Shown in pieces: positions 56,539 to 63,673 of a stretch of 64,000 nt of DNA. Source of the DNA: Rhodospirillales bacterium. GTDB taxonomy: Bacteria; Pseudomonadota; Alphaproteobacteria; Rhodospirillales_A; JACZKS01. Where the stretch lies: contig JABGRG010000003.1 of the NCBI GenBank assembly GCA_018648445.1, forward strand, positions 24,460 to 88,459, in the 5' to 3' direction. The notes under the pieces are model-generated. The model searched no databases, had not been told where the DNA came from, and saw only the letters and a list, made by a program, of their open reading frames with translations. Within the stretch, counting starts at the first letter, position 1, and every line of letters begins with the position of its first letter. The translations under genes were made by a program, and so were the position numbers.

Positions 56539-57339
56539 GTGGACCTTCTACATATAGCGGTAGTGGCGGTCATTCAGGGAATCACCGAATTCCTGCCCGT
56601 CAGTTCGTCCGGGCATCTGGTTATGGTGTCGCCGCTGACCGGCTGGCCGGATCAGGGCCTGGTCATCGACGTCGCCGTACACATCGGAACCCTGGGCGCG
56701 GTCATCGTTTATTTCGCGCGCGATCTGTGGGGGATGGCAGCGGGCATTTGGCGCGTGATGACCGGACGCAAGGACCCCGCCGCCCGCTTGGCCGCGCAAC
56801 TCGTGCTGGGCACCCTGCCCGTCATCGCCGCCGGATACACGCTCAACCACTATATGCCGGGCGGCATCCGCAGCTTGACCGTGGTGGCCTGGGCGACGCT
56901 CGGTTTCGGCATCGTGCTGCTGATTACCGACAAGGTCGGCATGACCATCAGGCGCATCGAACACCTGGGCTTCGGCGACGCCTTCGTCATCGGCATGGCG
57001 CAAATCCTGGCGCTCATCCCCGGAACCAGCCGCTCCGGCATCACCATGTCGGCGGCCCGAATCTTAGGCTTCGAACGCGCCGACGCCGCCCGCTTCTCCA
57101 TGTTGCTGTCCATCCCCACCATCCTGGGCGCCGGAACCCTCAAGGGCCTTGAACTCTACAATAGTGGAAACGCCGATCTCACGGCCGCGGCCATCATGGC
57201 CGCGGCAATGGCTTTCATCACGGCACTCATCGCCATCACCCTCCTGATGGCCTGGCTCCGCCGCGCCACCTTCACGCCTTTCGTTATCTACCGCGTGATC
57301 CTGGGCGGCATCCTGCTGGGATTTGCCTACGGGCTGTAG
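56539..57339 (+). CDS. uppP: Undecaprenyl-diphosphatase UppP (BacA)
   Basis: UppP is an inner-membrane phosphatase that recycles undecaprenyl pyrophosphate, the lipid carrier for peptidoglycan, and gives bacitracin resistance when over-produced. The 266-residue polytopic protein has the two signature motifs GITEFLPVSSSGHLVM and PGTSRSGITMSAA, each in a re-entrant loop. The start is GTG 56539 with a GGGGTG-type ribosome site. It stands alone after gltD (53-base gap). Confidence 0.95.
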   Translation: MDLLHIAVVAVIQGITEFLPVSSSGHLVMVSPLTGWPDQGLVIDVAVHIGTLGAVIVYFARDLWGMAAGIWRVMTGRKDPAARLAAQLVLGTLPVIAAGYTLNHYMPGGIRSLTVVAWATLGFGIVLLITDKVGMTIRRIEHLGFGDAFVIGMAQILALIPGTSRSGITMSAARILGFERADAARFSMLLSIPTILGAGTLKGLELYNSGNADLTAAAIMAAAMAFITALIAITLLMAWLRRATFTPFVIYRVILGGILLGFAYGL

Positions 57340-57717
57340 CGCGGCCTCACGCTCTCCAACGCCGGACAACAAGTTCGCAGTTCCCTGTTCGAAAAAGCGA
57401 CGGGTAAAACCAGTCGTTCGTGATTCACATGTTTGCGCCAGCAAACAGAGGGGACACAACATAATGTAGCTTGTTGAATAATACGGCACTAAAGACATCA
57501 ATAGGGAAATTAGTGGCTCTAATAACCCTTTGTTTGTCAGGGAAAATATGACACGCTAAATTTGCGTAAAAGAAACGTTTCTTGAGGAACTGGTATTTTT
57601 TTCGAGGATGCTTTGAACGAGGTTCAAGGCACGGCTTTCGCCGATTGATTTGTCTTCGAAGAAATAACCGGAAAAGCGCCGGAAGACTGAGCAATTTTCC
57701 CTGGGGGGAGCCGACGA
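57340..57717. other. AT-richer intergenic region upstream of the pentapeptide gene
   Basis: This 378-base region is lower in GC than the flanking genes and has no coding frame with family likeness. It marks the change from housekeeping to accessory DNA. TTGTTGAATAATACGG near 57470 and A/T runs near 57555-57605 could belong to promoters, but no hexamer pair is convincing. A GGGGGAG ribosome site (about 57703-57709) precedes the next gene. Confidence 0.4.
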
Positions 57718-58893
57718 ATGAGAAGCATCGTCGCGACCATTGAGGCGCACCAACGATGGATTGAAGATACCGCGACCGGTAAGCGCGCGGATTTCTTTGA
57801 TGCCGACTTAAGCGGCAAGAATTTTGCACGTGTCGAGTTGCCCGATGGAACGTTCGTCGGCGCCAATTGCAGCAACGCGAGTTTCAGGTCTGCGAACCTT
57901 GTCCGCGGCGATTTTATGGGCGCGGATTTGCGCGGAGCCGATTTCAGGGGCGCCAAACTCAAGGGATCGAACTTTCGCGGCGTTTCTCTGGTCGGCGCGA
58001 ACCTGAACCATGCCGACCTCATTGACGTTGATTTCCGGGGCGGCACGGTCGTGGATATCAACAACCGGACCATCGGCCGCGAAGTATCCGATCTAAGTTC
58101 CTGCGCGCTTGATTTCGCGAAACTCGTGCGGGCTCAACTTTCAGGAGCCAATCTCAAGGGAACGAGCCTGATCGGCGCAAATCTGAAAAACGCCAATCTG
58201 GTTGGCGCCAATCTGGAAGATACCAATCTCACGTCCGCCGATCTTTCGTTTGCCAATCTTGCCAGCGCCCGGCTCAGCAATGCCAATTTGGAGCGCGTTA
58301 ACCTCCAGCATGCGGTTTTGCGCGGCGCGAAACTGGCAAAAACCAACTTGAAGGGCGCGGCGCTGGGAAGTGCTGACTTCGACGGCGTGGACCTCAGCAC
58401 GGCCCTTGTCGAAAACACCAATGTCAGGGTCGGGCTGGCCAACCTGCCGCCCCATTTGCAGCGGGCGTTTCGTGACCATGAACAATGGCTGAGCAGCGGG
58501 GGCAAAGCCGGCGAACGCTGTGTCCTGACCGGTGAAGATCTGATCGGGGTCGACCTGTCGGGGCGGAACCTCAGCGGCATGGTCCTCAACGGATCGAAAT
58601 TCCGAAAAGGCAATCTGGCCGATTGTGTTTTCGCCATGACCGAAATGAAGAGGGCCGACCTGCGCGGGACGAACCTGGAGCGCGCCATTTTCCTTGGCAC
58701 GAACCTTAGCGGCGCGAATTTGGCCAACGCCCGGCTGGACGGCGCCAAACTGAGGTCCATCGAAATATGCAATAAAGACGGGGGGCGAACCAACAAGTTC
58801 CAGAAAACGACCCTCGACGGCGCCATCCTGGTGGGAACCTCCATCCCCAGGGAAGCGCTGGCGACATGCAGCTGCGTAAACACCAGGTTTTAG
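57718..58893 (+). CDS. Pentapeptide-repeat protein with two repeat blocks
   Basis: A 391-residue soluble protein built of A(D/N)LxX pentapeptides: ADFFDADLSGKNF, GADLRGADFRGAKL, GANLKGTSLIGANLKNANL and so on. They form a right-handed quadrilateral beta-helix. Two blocks (about residues 25-240 and 270-345) are each introduced by a similar short motif, AHQRWIEDTATGKRADF and DHEQWLSSGGKAGERCVL, suggesting an internal duplication. No Qnr or toxin signature is evident. Function unknown; such proteins mimic DNA or serve as binding scaffolds. The end of the gene converges on a cyclase-like gene. Confidence 0.85.
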   Translation: MRSIVATIEAHQRWIEDTATGKRADFFDADLSGKNFARVELPDGTFVGANCSNASFRSANLVRGDFMGADLRGADFRGAKLKGSNFRGVSLVGANLNHADLIDVDFRGGTVVDINNRTIGREVSDLSSCALDFAKLVRAQLSGANLKGTSLIGANLKNANLVGANLEDTNLTSADLSFANLASARLSNANLERVNLQHAVLRGAKLAKTNLKGAALGSADFDGVDLSTALVENTNVRVGLANLPPHLQRAFRDHEQWLSSGGKAGERCVLTGEDLIGVDLSGRNLSGMVLNGSKFRKGNLADCVFAMTEMKRADLRGTNLERAIFLGTNLSGANLANARLDGAKLRSIEICNKDGGRTNKFQKTTLDGAILVGTSIPREALATCSCVNTRF

Positions 58894-58955
58894 AACGAGT
58901 GGACTGACCGGGGCACGGGGCCGCATCTTAAACTTCTGAGCTCAGGGCCCCCACA

Positions 58956-60143
58956 TCACCTGATCTTGATCAGGATGTCCTCGTTCTCGTCGGCGCGGGC
59001 GTCAAAGCCGCCCAGGTCCTCGTCGACAAAGCCGAAGGTGATGTTCTCGCCCGAGGTGGTTGCGATATCGAGCTTGGCGTTGAAACACGGGTGCTCAATT
59101 CCGTGTTTGTCCCTCACGTAATATTTTCGAATTGCAAAGGTGTCCTCGGATACCCTGGGCCCCGTGAAAAAGACTTTCGATCCGGCGATTTTTCCACTTG
59201 GTGTCGGCAACCCCGCGAATTTGCCCAATTCGTTTTGCGCCAGCGCAAGGAATGTCAGGCAATCGATTTCGTCCGTGCCAAGGATTTCCTGCCACTTTTT
59301 GTCTCTGTCCCCCAGCGGAATGAATGTGCTGCCGACCAGAAGCTGAGAACTGACGGCCTTGGACATCAGGCGCGCGAGACTGATCGTTACGTCGCCGACG
59401 ATGTATCCGCCCGCTTCCGCGGCGGCCGTTCCGCCCTGATAGTATTCGTAGTGGCTGCCGAAATGGACCGCGCAGCGAAGGCGGGGAACGCTCGAAGCGC
59501 TCTTTTCCGTCAGGTTCCGCGCCGCGTACATATAGCCCAAGGCCAAAACCACCGCGCAAAACAACACGATATCGGCGTCCAGGCCTTCGTGGCTGTTCCA
59601 TACGTAAAAACCGTCACCGGTCGTCGTCATGCATATCTTGATGGGCATGCCCAGCGAACGGCACCGGGCCGCCGCCAGCTTGATGTAATAGGACAGGACG
59701 CTGACGTGGGTGATCTGTTCGTGCGGCGAGTGAACCGAAAAGCTCACCATGTCGAAAAGCGCAACGGCGCGCGATTCAAACTGGGTGACCGAGTAGTAGC
59801 GGACGATGTTGTTGACGTCGTCGATATCGCTGGCGTTTGCGCCGATGTAGTGCTTCAGCTCGATGGTCGATTCGCGGCAACCCGACGCAATCAGCGCATC
59901 TCCCCGTTCCTGATTTTCCACATAGCGGTCCAGTTGCAGCAAATCGCTCCGCGATTTGGCGATCTGCGGCAGGCTGAAACTGGGAACGTAGAAAAGCTGA
60001 ATTCCCGTGGGCAGGCTCCGCCACCCCACAATGACATTTGCACCCAGGTTGCAAACCTTGCGAAGGTGACCTTCCAGTTCCCGACGATTCTCGACCGACA
60101 GGTGATCGCCTACGCCCTTCTTTTCCAGCACCGTCGCTTCCAT
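58956..60143 (-). CDS. Class III nucleotide-cyclase-like protein, divergent
   Basis: A 395-residue protein with no signal or membrane helix. Residues ~120-270 resemble a class III adenylate/guanylate cyclase domain: AVALFDMVSFS (Asp131 at the first metal site), TTGDGFYVW (Asp177 at the second metal site), RCAVHFGSHYEYY and GGYIVGDVTISLARLMSKA (Arg258 in the transition-state position). The base-selecting Lys of the usual KxxGD is Thr, and the Asn of GxxVNxAxR is Ile, so purine cyclase activity is doubtful; a pyrimidine-type or inactive sensor is possible. The flanking N-terminal ~115 and C-terminal ~120 residues are unassigned. It lies after a patatin gene on the same strand. Confidence 0.6.
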   Translation of the reverse strand: MEATVLEKKGVGDHLSVENRRELEGHLRKVCNLGANVIVGWRSLPTGIQLFYVPSFSLPQIAKSRSDLLQLDRYVENQERGDALIASGCRESTIELKHYIGANASDIDDVNNIVRYYSVTQFESRAVALFDMVSFSVHSPHEQITHVSVLSYYIKLAAARCRSLGMPIKICMTTTGDGFYVWNSHEGLDADIVLFCAVVLALGYMYAARNLTEKSASSVPRLRCAVHFGSHYEYYQGGTAAAEAGGYIVGDVTISLARLMSKAVSSQLLVGSTFIPLGDRDKKWQEILGTDEIDCLTFLALAQNELGKFAGLPTPSGKIAGSKVFFTGPRVSEDTFAIRKYYVRDKHGIEHPCFNAKLDIATTSGENITFGFVDEDLGGFDARADENEDILIKIR

Positions 60144-60295
60144 CTACTTTGGAACCTCCCCAGCGCACGACCGAACGTCTTCTCAGGGGCGTCAGCCTAC
60201 TCCCTTGGCATCTGTTTGGAAACCGCCGACAACCGAGAGCACCCCCCGCAAACGCGAACCGGCCCCCACACCCCGGCAACCCGCGAGTCCCCGAC
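60144..60295. other. Intergenic, upstream of the cyclase-like gene
   Basis: C-rich sequence with no open frame of note on the coding strand and no clear promoter. With the repeat copy to its right, it makes up the 357-base gap between the patatin and cyclase-like genes. Confidence 0.35.
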
Positions 60296-60421
60296 AACAA
60301 GCCCGGAGGGATGCGACCAGCGACTAAGCGACCCAGCGGGAGCGCAGCCTTGGTGGCGCTTGAACGAAATTAGACAAAAGCCCAGGGCTCCGCCCAGACC
60401 CGAGAAGGGACTCGTCCCTTA
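60296..60421 (-). repeat. Dispersed intergenic repeat, copy A (inverted)
   Basis: Read on the minus strand, this segment runs GGGACGAGTCCCTT - GGGTCTGGGCGGAGCCC - CGTTCAAGCGCCACCAAGG - CTGCGCTCC - CTCCGGGCTTG. It matches copy B at 62680-62808 block for block in the opposite orientation. It contains the palindromes GGGACGAGTCCC and GGGCGGAGCCC. Short spurious frames across such copies translate as (A)ALVALERN. Confidence 0.88.
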
Positions 60422-60500
60422 GAACCCTTTGATTTATCGATGAAAAATACCGTTAACGGAAAGTGCCGTGGTCAATAAATCGTCATTTTGATCCCGTTGT

Positions 60501-61547
60501 TTAGGGGGAGAGGGGGTGGTTGGCGGCTTTGTTGTTGGGATCGTCAAACCACTGAAAATAGGCCTCAGCGCCGTCGCGGCCGGATTGAACCAGGGCTTCC
60601 TTCTGTGGGTTGGGAAGGTTGAAGTCGGTCGTCCCTACCCCGAGGGTGTCGATATAGACGGTCCGTTGCCAGTCATCGGAATGGAGGTGTTTGTTTAGTT
60701 CGGCGTTCATCAGCGTCGATATCAGATGGAAGGCATAGTCGAAAAAATCCTCGATTATGTTGTGTTCTGGTTCGGCGCCATCCCGGAACATTGCGATTTC
60801 GGCTTCGGAATCGAGTCTGAAACCCAAGGTTTGCTTGTTGAATACATAGGGGCTGCTATTGGGGTGTTTTTCTTTCAGCGCCTTGCTTGCTTCACCGTAG
60901 TAATCGGTATGCTTGGCAAGCTTGGGGTCGGCCGGATCGTCGATATACTTTTCCCGATCAAATAACTTGATCGGGTAGTTTCTAAGAACGCCTCCGTCGA
61001 CATAAACGTCATTACCCGGTTTCCGCCGGATCGCCGCAAAAAACAGCGGGATCGACATGGACATGCGGACGGCATCGGCAATTCTCGTTCGTGGCGTATG
61101 GTCAGCCGAAAAAACTTCCGAGAAATTGGTTGAGAGGTTTGTCGCGCAAACGAACAGATCGCGGAAACCGTCCGGGTGATCCCGCAATCCCTTGAAGGTA
61201 AGATTTCGGTTGCCCGTTTTTTCTTCAATCAGACCGCCGACCCAGTTGCGAAAAAAGTCACCCTTGTAGATACCGAACTCTTCGATCAGTCGATTGGTGT
61301 CACGAAAAATTCCCCAGGAATCATCCATGAAATTGGTGAATTCAAGGGAGCTGAGAATTTCATGGACCTCGTCGTTCGAAAAATTCAACGCGGCCAAGAC
61401 CGCATTAATTGCCCCAGCCGACGTTCCGCCAACCCGTTTGATGCCTTGGAGAATGCCCTTGCTTTCCATAACCTCCATTGCACCCACATAGGCGATGCCC
61501 TTTACGCCGCCTCCCTCAAAAACAAGATTCTGGAACGCGTAACCCAT
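60501..61547 (-). CDS. Patatin-like phospholipase
   Basis: A 348-residue cytoplasmic lipid acyl hydrolase of the patatin family. The oxyanion loop is EGGGVKGIAYVGAM (12-14 Gly triplet), the nucleophile Ser43 is in GGTSAGAIN, and the catalytic Asp184 is in YVDGGVLRNYP. All three elements are intact, so phospholipase A activity is likely. The ATG at 61547 has GGAGGG five bases upstream; ATGs at 61559 and 61565 lie before it. Patatins of this size serve as membrane-attacking effectors in CBASS-type antiphage systems (CapV), and here a cyclase-like gene follows on the same strand. A housekeeping lipase role is the alternative. Confidence 0.88.
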   Translation of the reverse strand: MGYAFQNLVFEGGGVKGIAYVGAMEVMESKGILQGIKRVGGTSAGAINAVLAALNFSNDEVHEILSSLEFTNFMDDSWGIFRDTNRLIEEFGIYKGDFFRNWVGGLIEEKTGNRNLTFKGLRDHPDGFRDLFVCATNLSTNFSEVFSADHTPRTRIADAVRMSMSIPLFFAAIRRKPGNDVYVDGGVLRNYPIKLFDREKYIDDPADPKLAKHTDYYGEASKALKEKHPNSSPYVFNKQTLGFRLDSEAEIAMFRDGAEPEHNIIEDFFDYAFHLISTLMNAELNKHLHSDDWQRTVYIDTLGVGTTDFNLPNPQKEALVQSGRDGAEAYFQWFDDPNNKAANHPLSP

Positions 61548-61640
61548 GAGACCCTCCATTGTCACCGCCAGAGAACATTGGGCCCGTGCCCATGTGATCG
61601 CTTATGCCGGGTTGCCGGGGCAGTTCAGTTTCGTGCTAAA

Positions 61641-62453
61641 TCAGCGAGCCGAAAGCAGGGTTTGGCCGTCAACCAATCGTCCATCCAGCACCATAGCCGC
61701 GAAGGACTTTGCCTCCGGGCTTTCCGACACCTTCAGGACCTCGACCGCCAATTTTGCCACACTCCTTCGTAGGGTGGTCGCGGATTCACGTGATTCAAGC
61801 GTCCCTATCGTGACGAAAAAATTGTCGGTTCCTTCCGGGACGATAACTCTGGCCATTTTCTGACCTAGCAGGCCATCTTGGAGGATTGTGCCGTTTAAGT
61901 TGTCTGCCGCTTCTTTTGCCGCATCGGCATCCTTGGCCACGCCGACAACGAATGCATACTTTTTCGGCTGTGCACTGCGGCCAACGGCGATTTGTAGCGC
62001 CTTGGCAAATGAAGGCTCAACTTCATTTCTTTTTAGAAGTTCAGCCTCAAAGCATCGCCCGTCGGGCAGTTTTACCGTACCCGTTGAGCACGGAGCCGGC
62101 TGAGCGTAAGCGGTTCCCACGATCAGCGAACCAATTGACCTGAGGCCTTCGAGACCGTTGGTTGGCGGAGTTTTGTCCGCAATTGGCTGAGAGGCCAACG
62201 CCAGAATTATCGAAGGGGCCAGAACACCCAGGCTAAATGCGCTCTTCTTTTGATGATCTTCCGAGAGTGTGCCGTCCGTGAAGATAATCGCGATGATTAC
62301 TCCGAAAACGATGTATGTGCCATACGTGAAGTAGGCCGCAATTGCGGTTACGCCAAAGGGCTGGTCCAGGTAGAAACCAGCCTCGGTCAGTTTCAACAAG
62401 ACAAGTACGGTTCCGCCGATCGCACCCAATAGGCCGAGCTTAGGTTGGGTCAT
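61641..62453 (-). CDS. Membrane protein with C-terminal SPOR-like repeats
   Basis: A 270-residue protein with three hydrophobic helices in the first ~105 residues (LLGAIGGTVLVLLKL; AIAAYFTYGTYIVFGVIIAII; SLGVLAPSIILALA). A domain with CSTGTVKLPDGRCFEAEL follows, and then two similar segments, KYAFVVGVAKDADAAKEAADNL and NFFVTIGTLESRESATTLRRSV. These look like the start of SPOR (peptidoglycan-binding) repeats, though weakly. No named family recognised. It precedes the patatin gene by 93 bases on the same strand and could share its transcript. Confidence 0.6.
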   Translation of the reverse strand: MTQPKLGLLGAIGGTVLVLLKLTEAGFYLDQPFGVTAIAAYFTYGTYIVFGVIIAIIFTDGTLSEDHQKKSAFSLGVLAPSIILALASQPIADKTPPTNGLEGLRSIGSLIVGTAYAQPAPCSTGTVKLPDGRCFEAELLKRNEVEPSFAKALQIAVGRSAQPKKYAFVVGVAKDADAAKEAADNLNGTILQDGLLGQKMARVIVPEGTDNFFVTIGTLESRESATTLRRSVAKLAVEVLKVSESPEAKSFAAMVLDGRLVDGQTLLSAR

Positions 62454-62634
62454 GATGCGCCCCCCTCCGTAGAAAAACTTTCTCTACCATAACTGAAAAT
62501 TGTAAATGATACCAGGAATGAGTTGCATTCCAACAGGCGAGGCATTCGTGGATAAGCCCTGAGGGAAGCGAAGCGTGCGCCTCAATGGGCTAGTCGAGGC
62601 GCTGCGCGCTCCTCCGGGAGACAGGGTGATTTTC
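62454..62634. other. Non-coding stretch with a degraded repeat copy
   Basis: There is no coding frame here. The part at about 62570-62618 (GCGCCTCAATGGGCTAGTCG ... CTCCTCCGGG) repeats words found at 62870-62915, so it is another fragment of the dispersed repeat family. The upstream part (62460-62530), just before the membrane-protein start, is AT-rich and may hold its promoter. Confidence 0.5.
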
Positions 62635-62664
62635 GTTCCGGTGACAGTGGTTCCGGTGACAGTG
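62635..62664 (+). repeat. Tandem 2 x 15 bp unit related to the 24.5-kb array
   Basis: GTTCCGGTGACAGTG is present twice head to tail, followed by CACTAATCAGGG. The words GGTGACAGT and ACTAA(A)T are the same as in the GATTACGGTGACAGTTTACTAAAT units at 24485-24690, so both belong to one family of REP-like repeats. Confidence 0.85.
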
Positions 62665-62679
62665 CACTAATCAGGGATC

Positions 62680-62808
62680 AAAGGGACGCGTCCCTTTGCG
62701 GGTCTGGGCGGAGCCCGGTCTTTCTTTGTGAATTGCGTTCAAGCGCCACGCAGGCTGCGCTCCTGTTTGTCGCTAGTCGGTGCGCTTCGCTTCCCTCCGG
62801 GCTAGTCC
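62680..62808 (+). repeat. Dispersed intergenic repeat, copy B
   Basis: The run GGGACGCGTCCC - GGGTCTGGGCGGAGCCC - CGTTCAAGCGCCACGCAGG - CTGCGCTCC - CTCCGGGCTAG matches copy A (60296-60421) in opposite orientation. The two copies thus bracket the patatin and membrane-protein genes as inverted repeats about 2.4 kb apart. Confidence 0.88.
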
Positions 62809-62845
62809 GCAATCGCCTCGCTGGTTGCCGGTTTATTGTTTGATT

Positions 62846-62920
62846 ACGTTCAAGCGCCACGCAGGCTGCGCGCCTCAATGGCGCTAGTCGCTGCGCTCCG
62901 GGCGCTCCTCCGGGCTCACG
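62846..62920 (+). repeat. Dispersed intergenic repeat, partial copy C
   Basis: ACGTTCAAGCGCCACGCAGGCTGCG matches the central block of copies A and B, then continues with CTCAATGGCGCTAGTCGCTGCG and CTCCTCCGGGCTC, which also occurs near 62575-62618. The left third of the full repeat is missing. A short minus-strand frame across copies B and C is a by-product of the repeats, not a gene. Confidence 0.8.
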
Positions 62921-63018
62921 CCGAAAAACGGCGATAAGAGACTTTACAAACCCATGGCCCCGTTAAGTGGGCTTTACGAAATTTGAAATAGGAAATATCC
63001 TATTCACGCTTCAAGAGT

Positions 63019-63106
63019 TGGTGGCCCCGGCGGGACTCGAACCCGCAATTCCTGGAGGGAACCCCGATCCCAGATCGGGGGCGTATACCAGTTTCGCCAC
63101 GGGGCC
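63019..63106 (-). tRNA. Class II tRNA, Leu-like body with proline anticodon UGG
   Basis: Acceptor GGCCCCG (5' end 63106) pairs with CGGGGCC, followed by A73 and an encoded CCA (63019-63021). The D-arm GTGGCGAAACTGGTATACGC is the leucine-tRNA form. The anticodon stem CCCGA/TCGGG closes the loop TCTGGGA, reading anticodon TGG (63070-63072) with C instead of the universal T at position 33. The variable arm is long (TTCC-CTCCA-GGAA), so this is class II. The T-arm GCGGGTTCGAGTCCCGC is normal. By body it is a leucine tRNA; by anticodon it would read proline codons. Annotation tools may call it Pro or Leu. Confidence 0.85.
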
Positions 63107-63108
63107 AT

Positions 63109-63345
63109 TAAGAGGCGGAGGGAACCAAGGTTCCCCCCGATGCCACCCAACGGTGGCTACGAGCGATAGCGGAACGCGAGAACCCCTATCGCCCGGAAGT
63201 AGGTTGTGGCCGCTAGCTGGAGTCAGGACGCCAATCTCAGGCTCCAGTTAGCCCACCCCACACGCCACATGGGGTAATTTGCCCGTCCGCAGGGTGGTGG
63301 TTTCGAGGCGTTCGGGCCGTGGATTAGGCGGCGGCATCATTTCTC
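63109..63345 (-). ncRNA. Densely structured region upstream of the tRNA, possible RNA
   Basis: On the minus strand the ~235 bases before the tRNA contain successive perfect hairpins. These are CCCCA/TGGGG (near 63260-63280), CTGGAG/CTCCAG (near 63217-63246), GCGATAG/CTATCGC (near 63163-63192), GCCACC/GGTGGC (near 63140-63156) and GGGAACC/GGTTCCC (near 63119-63136). I recognise no known RNA family (it is not RNase P RNA, tmRNA or SRP RNA). It may be a structured leader or an RNA co-transcribed with the tRNA. Confidence 0.4.
63248..63337 (-). CDS. Candidate 29-residue ORF upstream of the tRNA
   Basis: ATG 63337 (and 63340) follows AGGAG at five (two) bases. The frame MPPPNPRPERLETTTLRTGK... 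ends at TAA 63248-63250. The ribosome site is good, but the peptide has no known relatives to me, is Pro/Arg/Thr-rich, and lies inside the structured stretch. It could be a leader peptide or chance. Confidence 0.3.
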   Translation of the reverse strand: MPPPNPRPERLETTTLRTGKLPHVACGVG

Positions 63346-63493
63346 CTTTCGTTCTATTCTGATTCTACAGTAGTTTTGGGGTGTCACGAGGGTGTGAATT
63401 CGGTGAATCACGGGGAAAACCGCATATTTTGTGGCGCGGTAGGGCAGATTGCCCTATATTTTGTTTGCGAGAACGAAAATAGAGGTAGTTGAA

Positions 63494-63673
63494 GTGGTGA
63501 GAAAAACCCCCGTCGTGGACAATTCGAGTGACGAAGAAAAGAAGCCAGCCGAAAAGCCGGTAAGCCTCAAACCGTTGGAGTTTGAGGAAGCGCTGGAGGA
63601 TATGCTGCGGGTGAAGCCAGATACGAAGGATGAGAATCGTGGCAGACGGGGCGACGCTAACCGTAACTCTTAA
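63494..63673 (+). CDS. Small acidic protein of unknown function
   Basis: A 59-residue charged protein (VRKTPVVDNSSDEEKKPAEK ... LEFEEALEDMLRVKP) with no membrane segment; a disordered first half precedes an amphipathic helix. The GTG at 63494 (or 63497) has GAGG eight bases upstream; the frame is open to TTG 63449. Its end overlaps the next gene by about 35 bases, so the two are likely a translation-coupled pair, with the small protein perhaps an antitoxin- or adaptor-like partner. That last point is speculation. Confidence 0.55.
   Translation: MVRKTPVVDNSSDEEKKPAEKPVSLKPLEFEEALEDMLRVKPDTKDENRGRRGDANRNS

Noticed and set aside
62678..62878. A small minus-strand protein with two AACVALERN motifs
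   Set aside because: The motif arises because the frame crosses two copies of the same intergenic DNA repeat; the same peptide appears from copy A near 60360.
62967..63251. A 94-codon plus-strand frame
   Set aside because: It runs antisense through the tRNA and the hairpin region; its apparent sequence (GLEPAIPGG-type) is the usual artefact of translating a tRNA.
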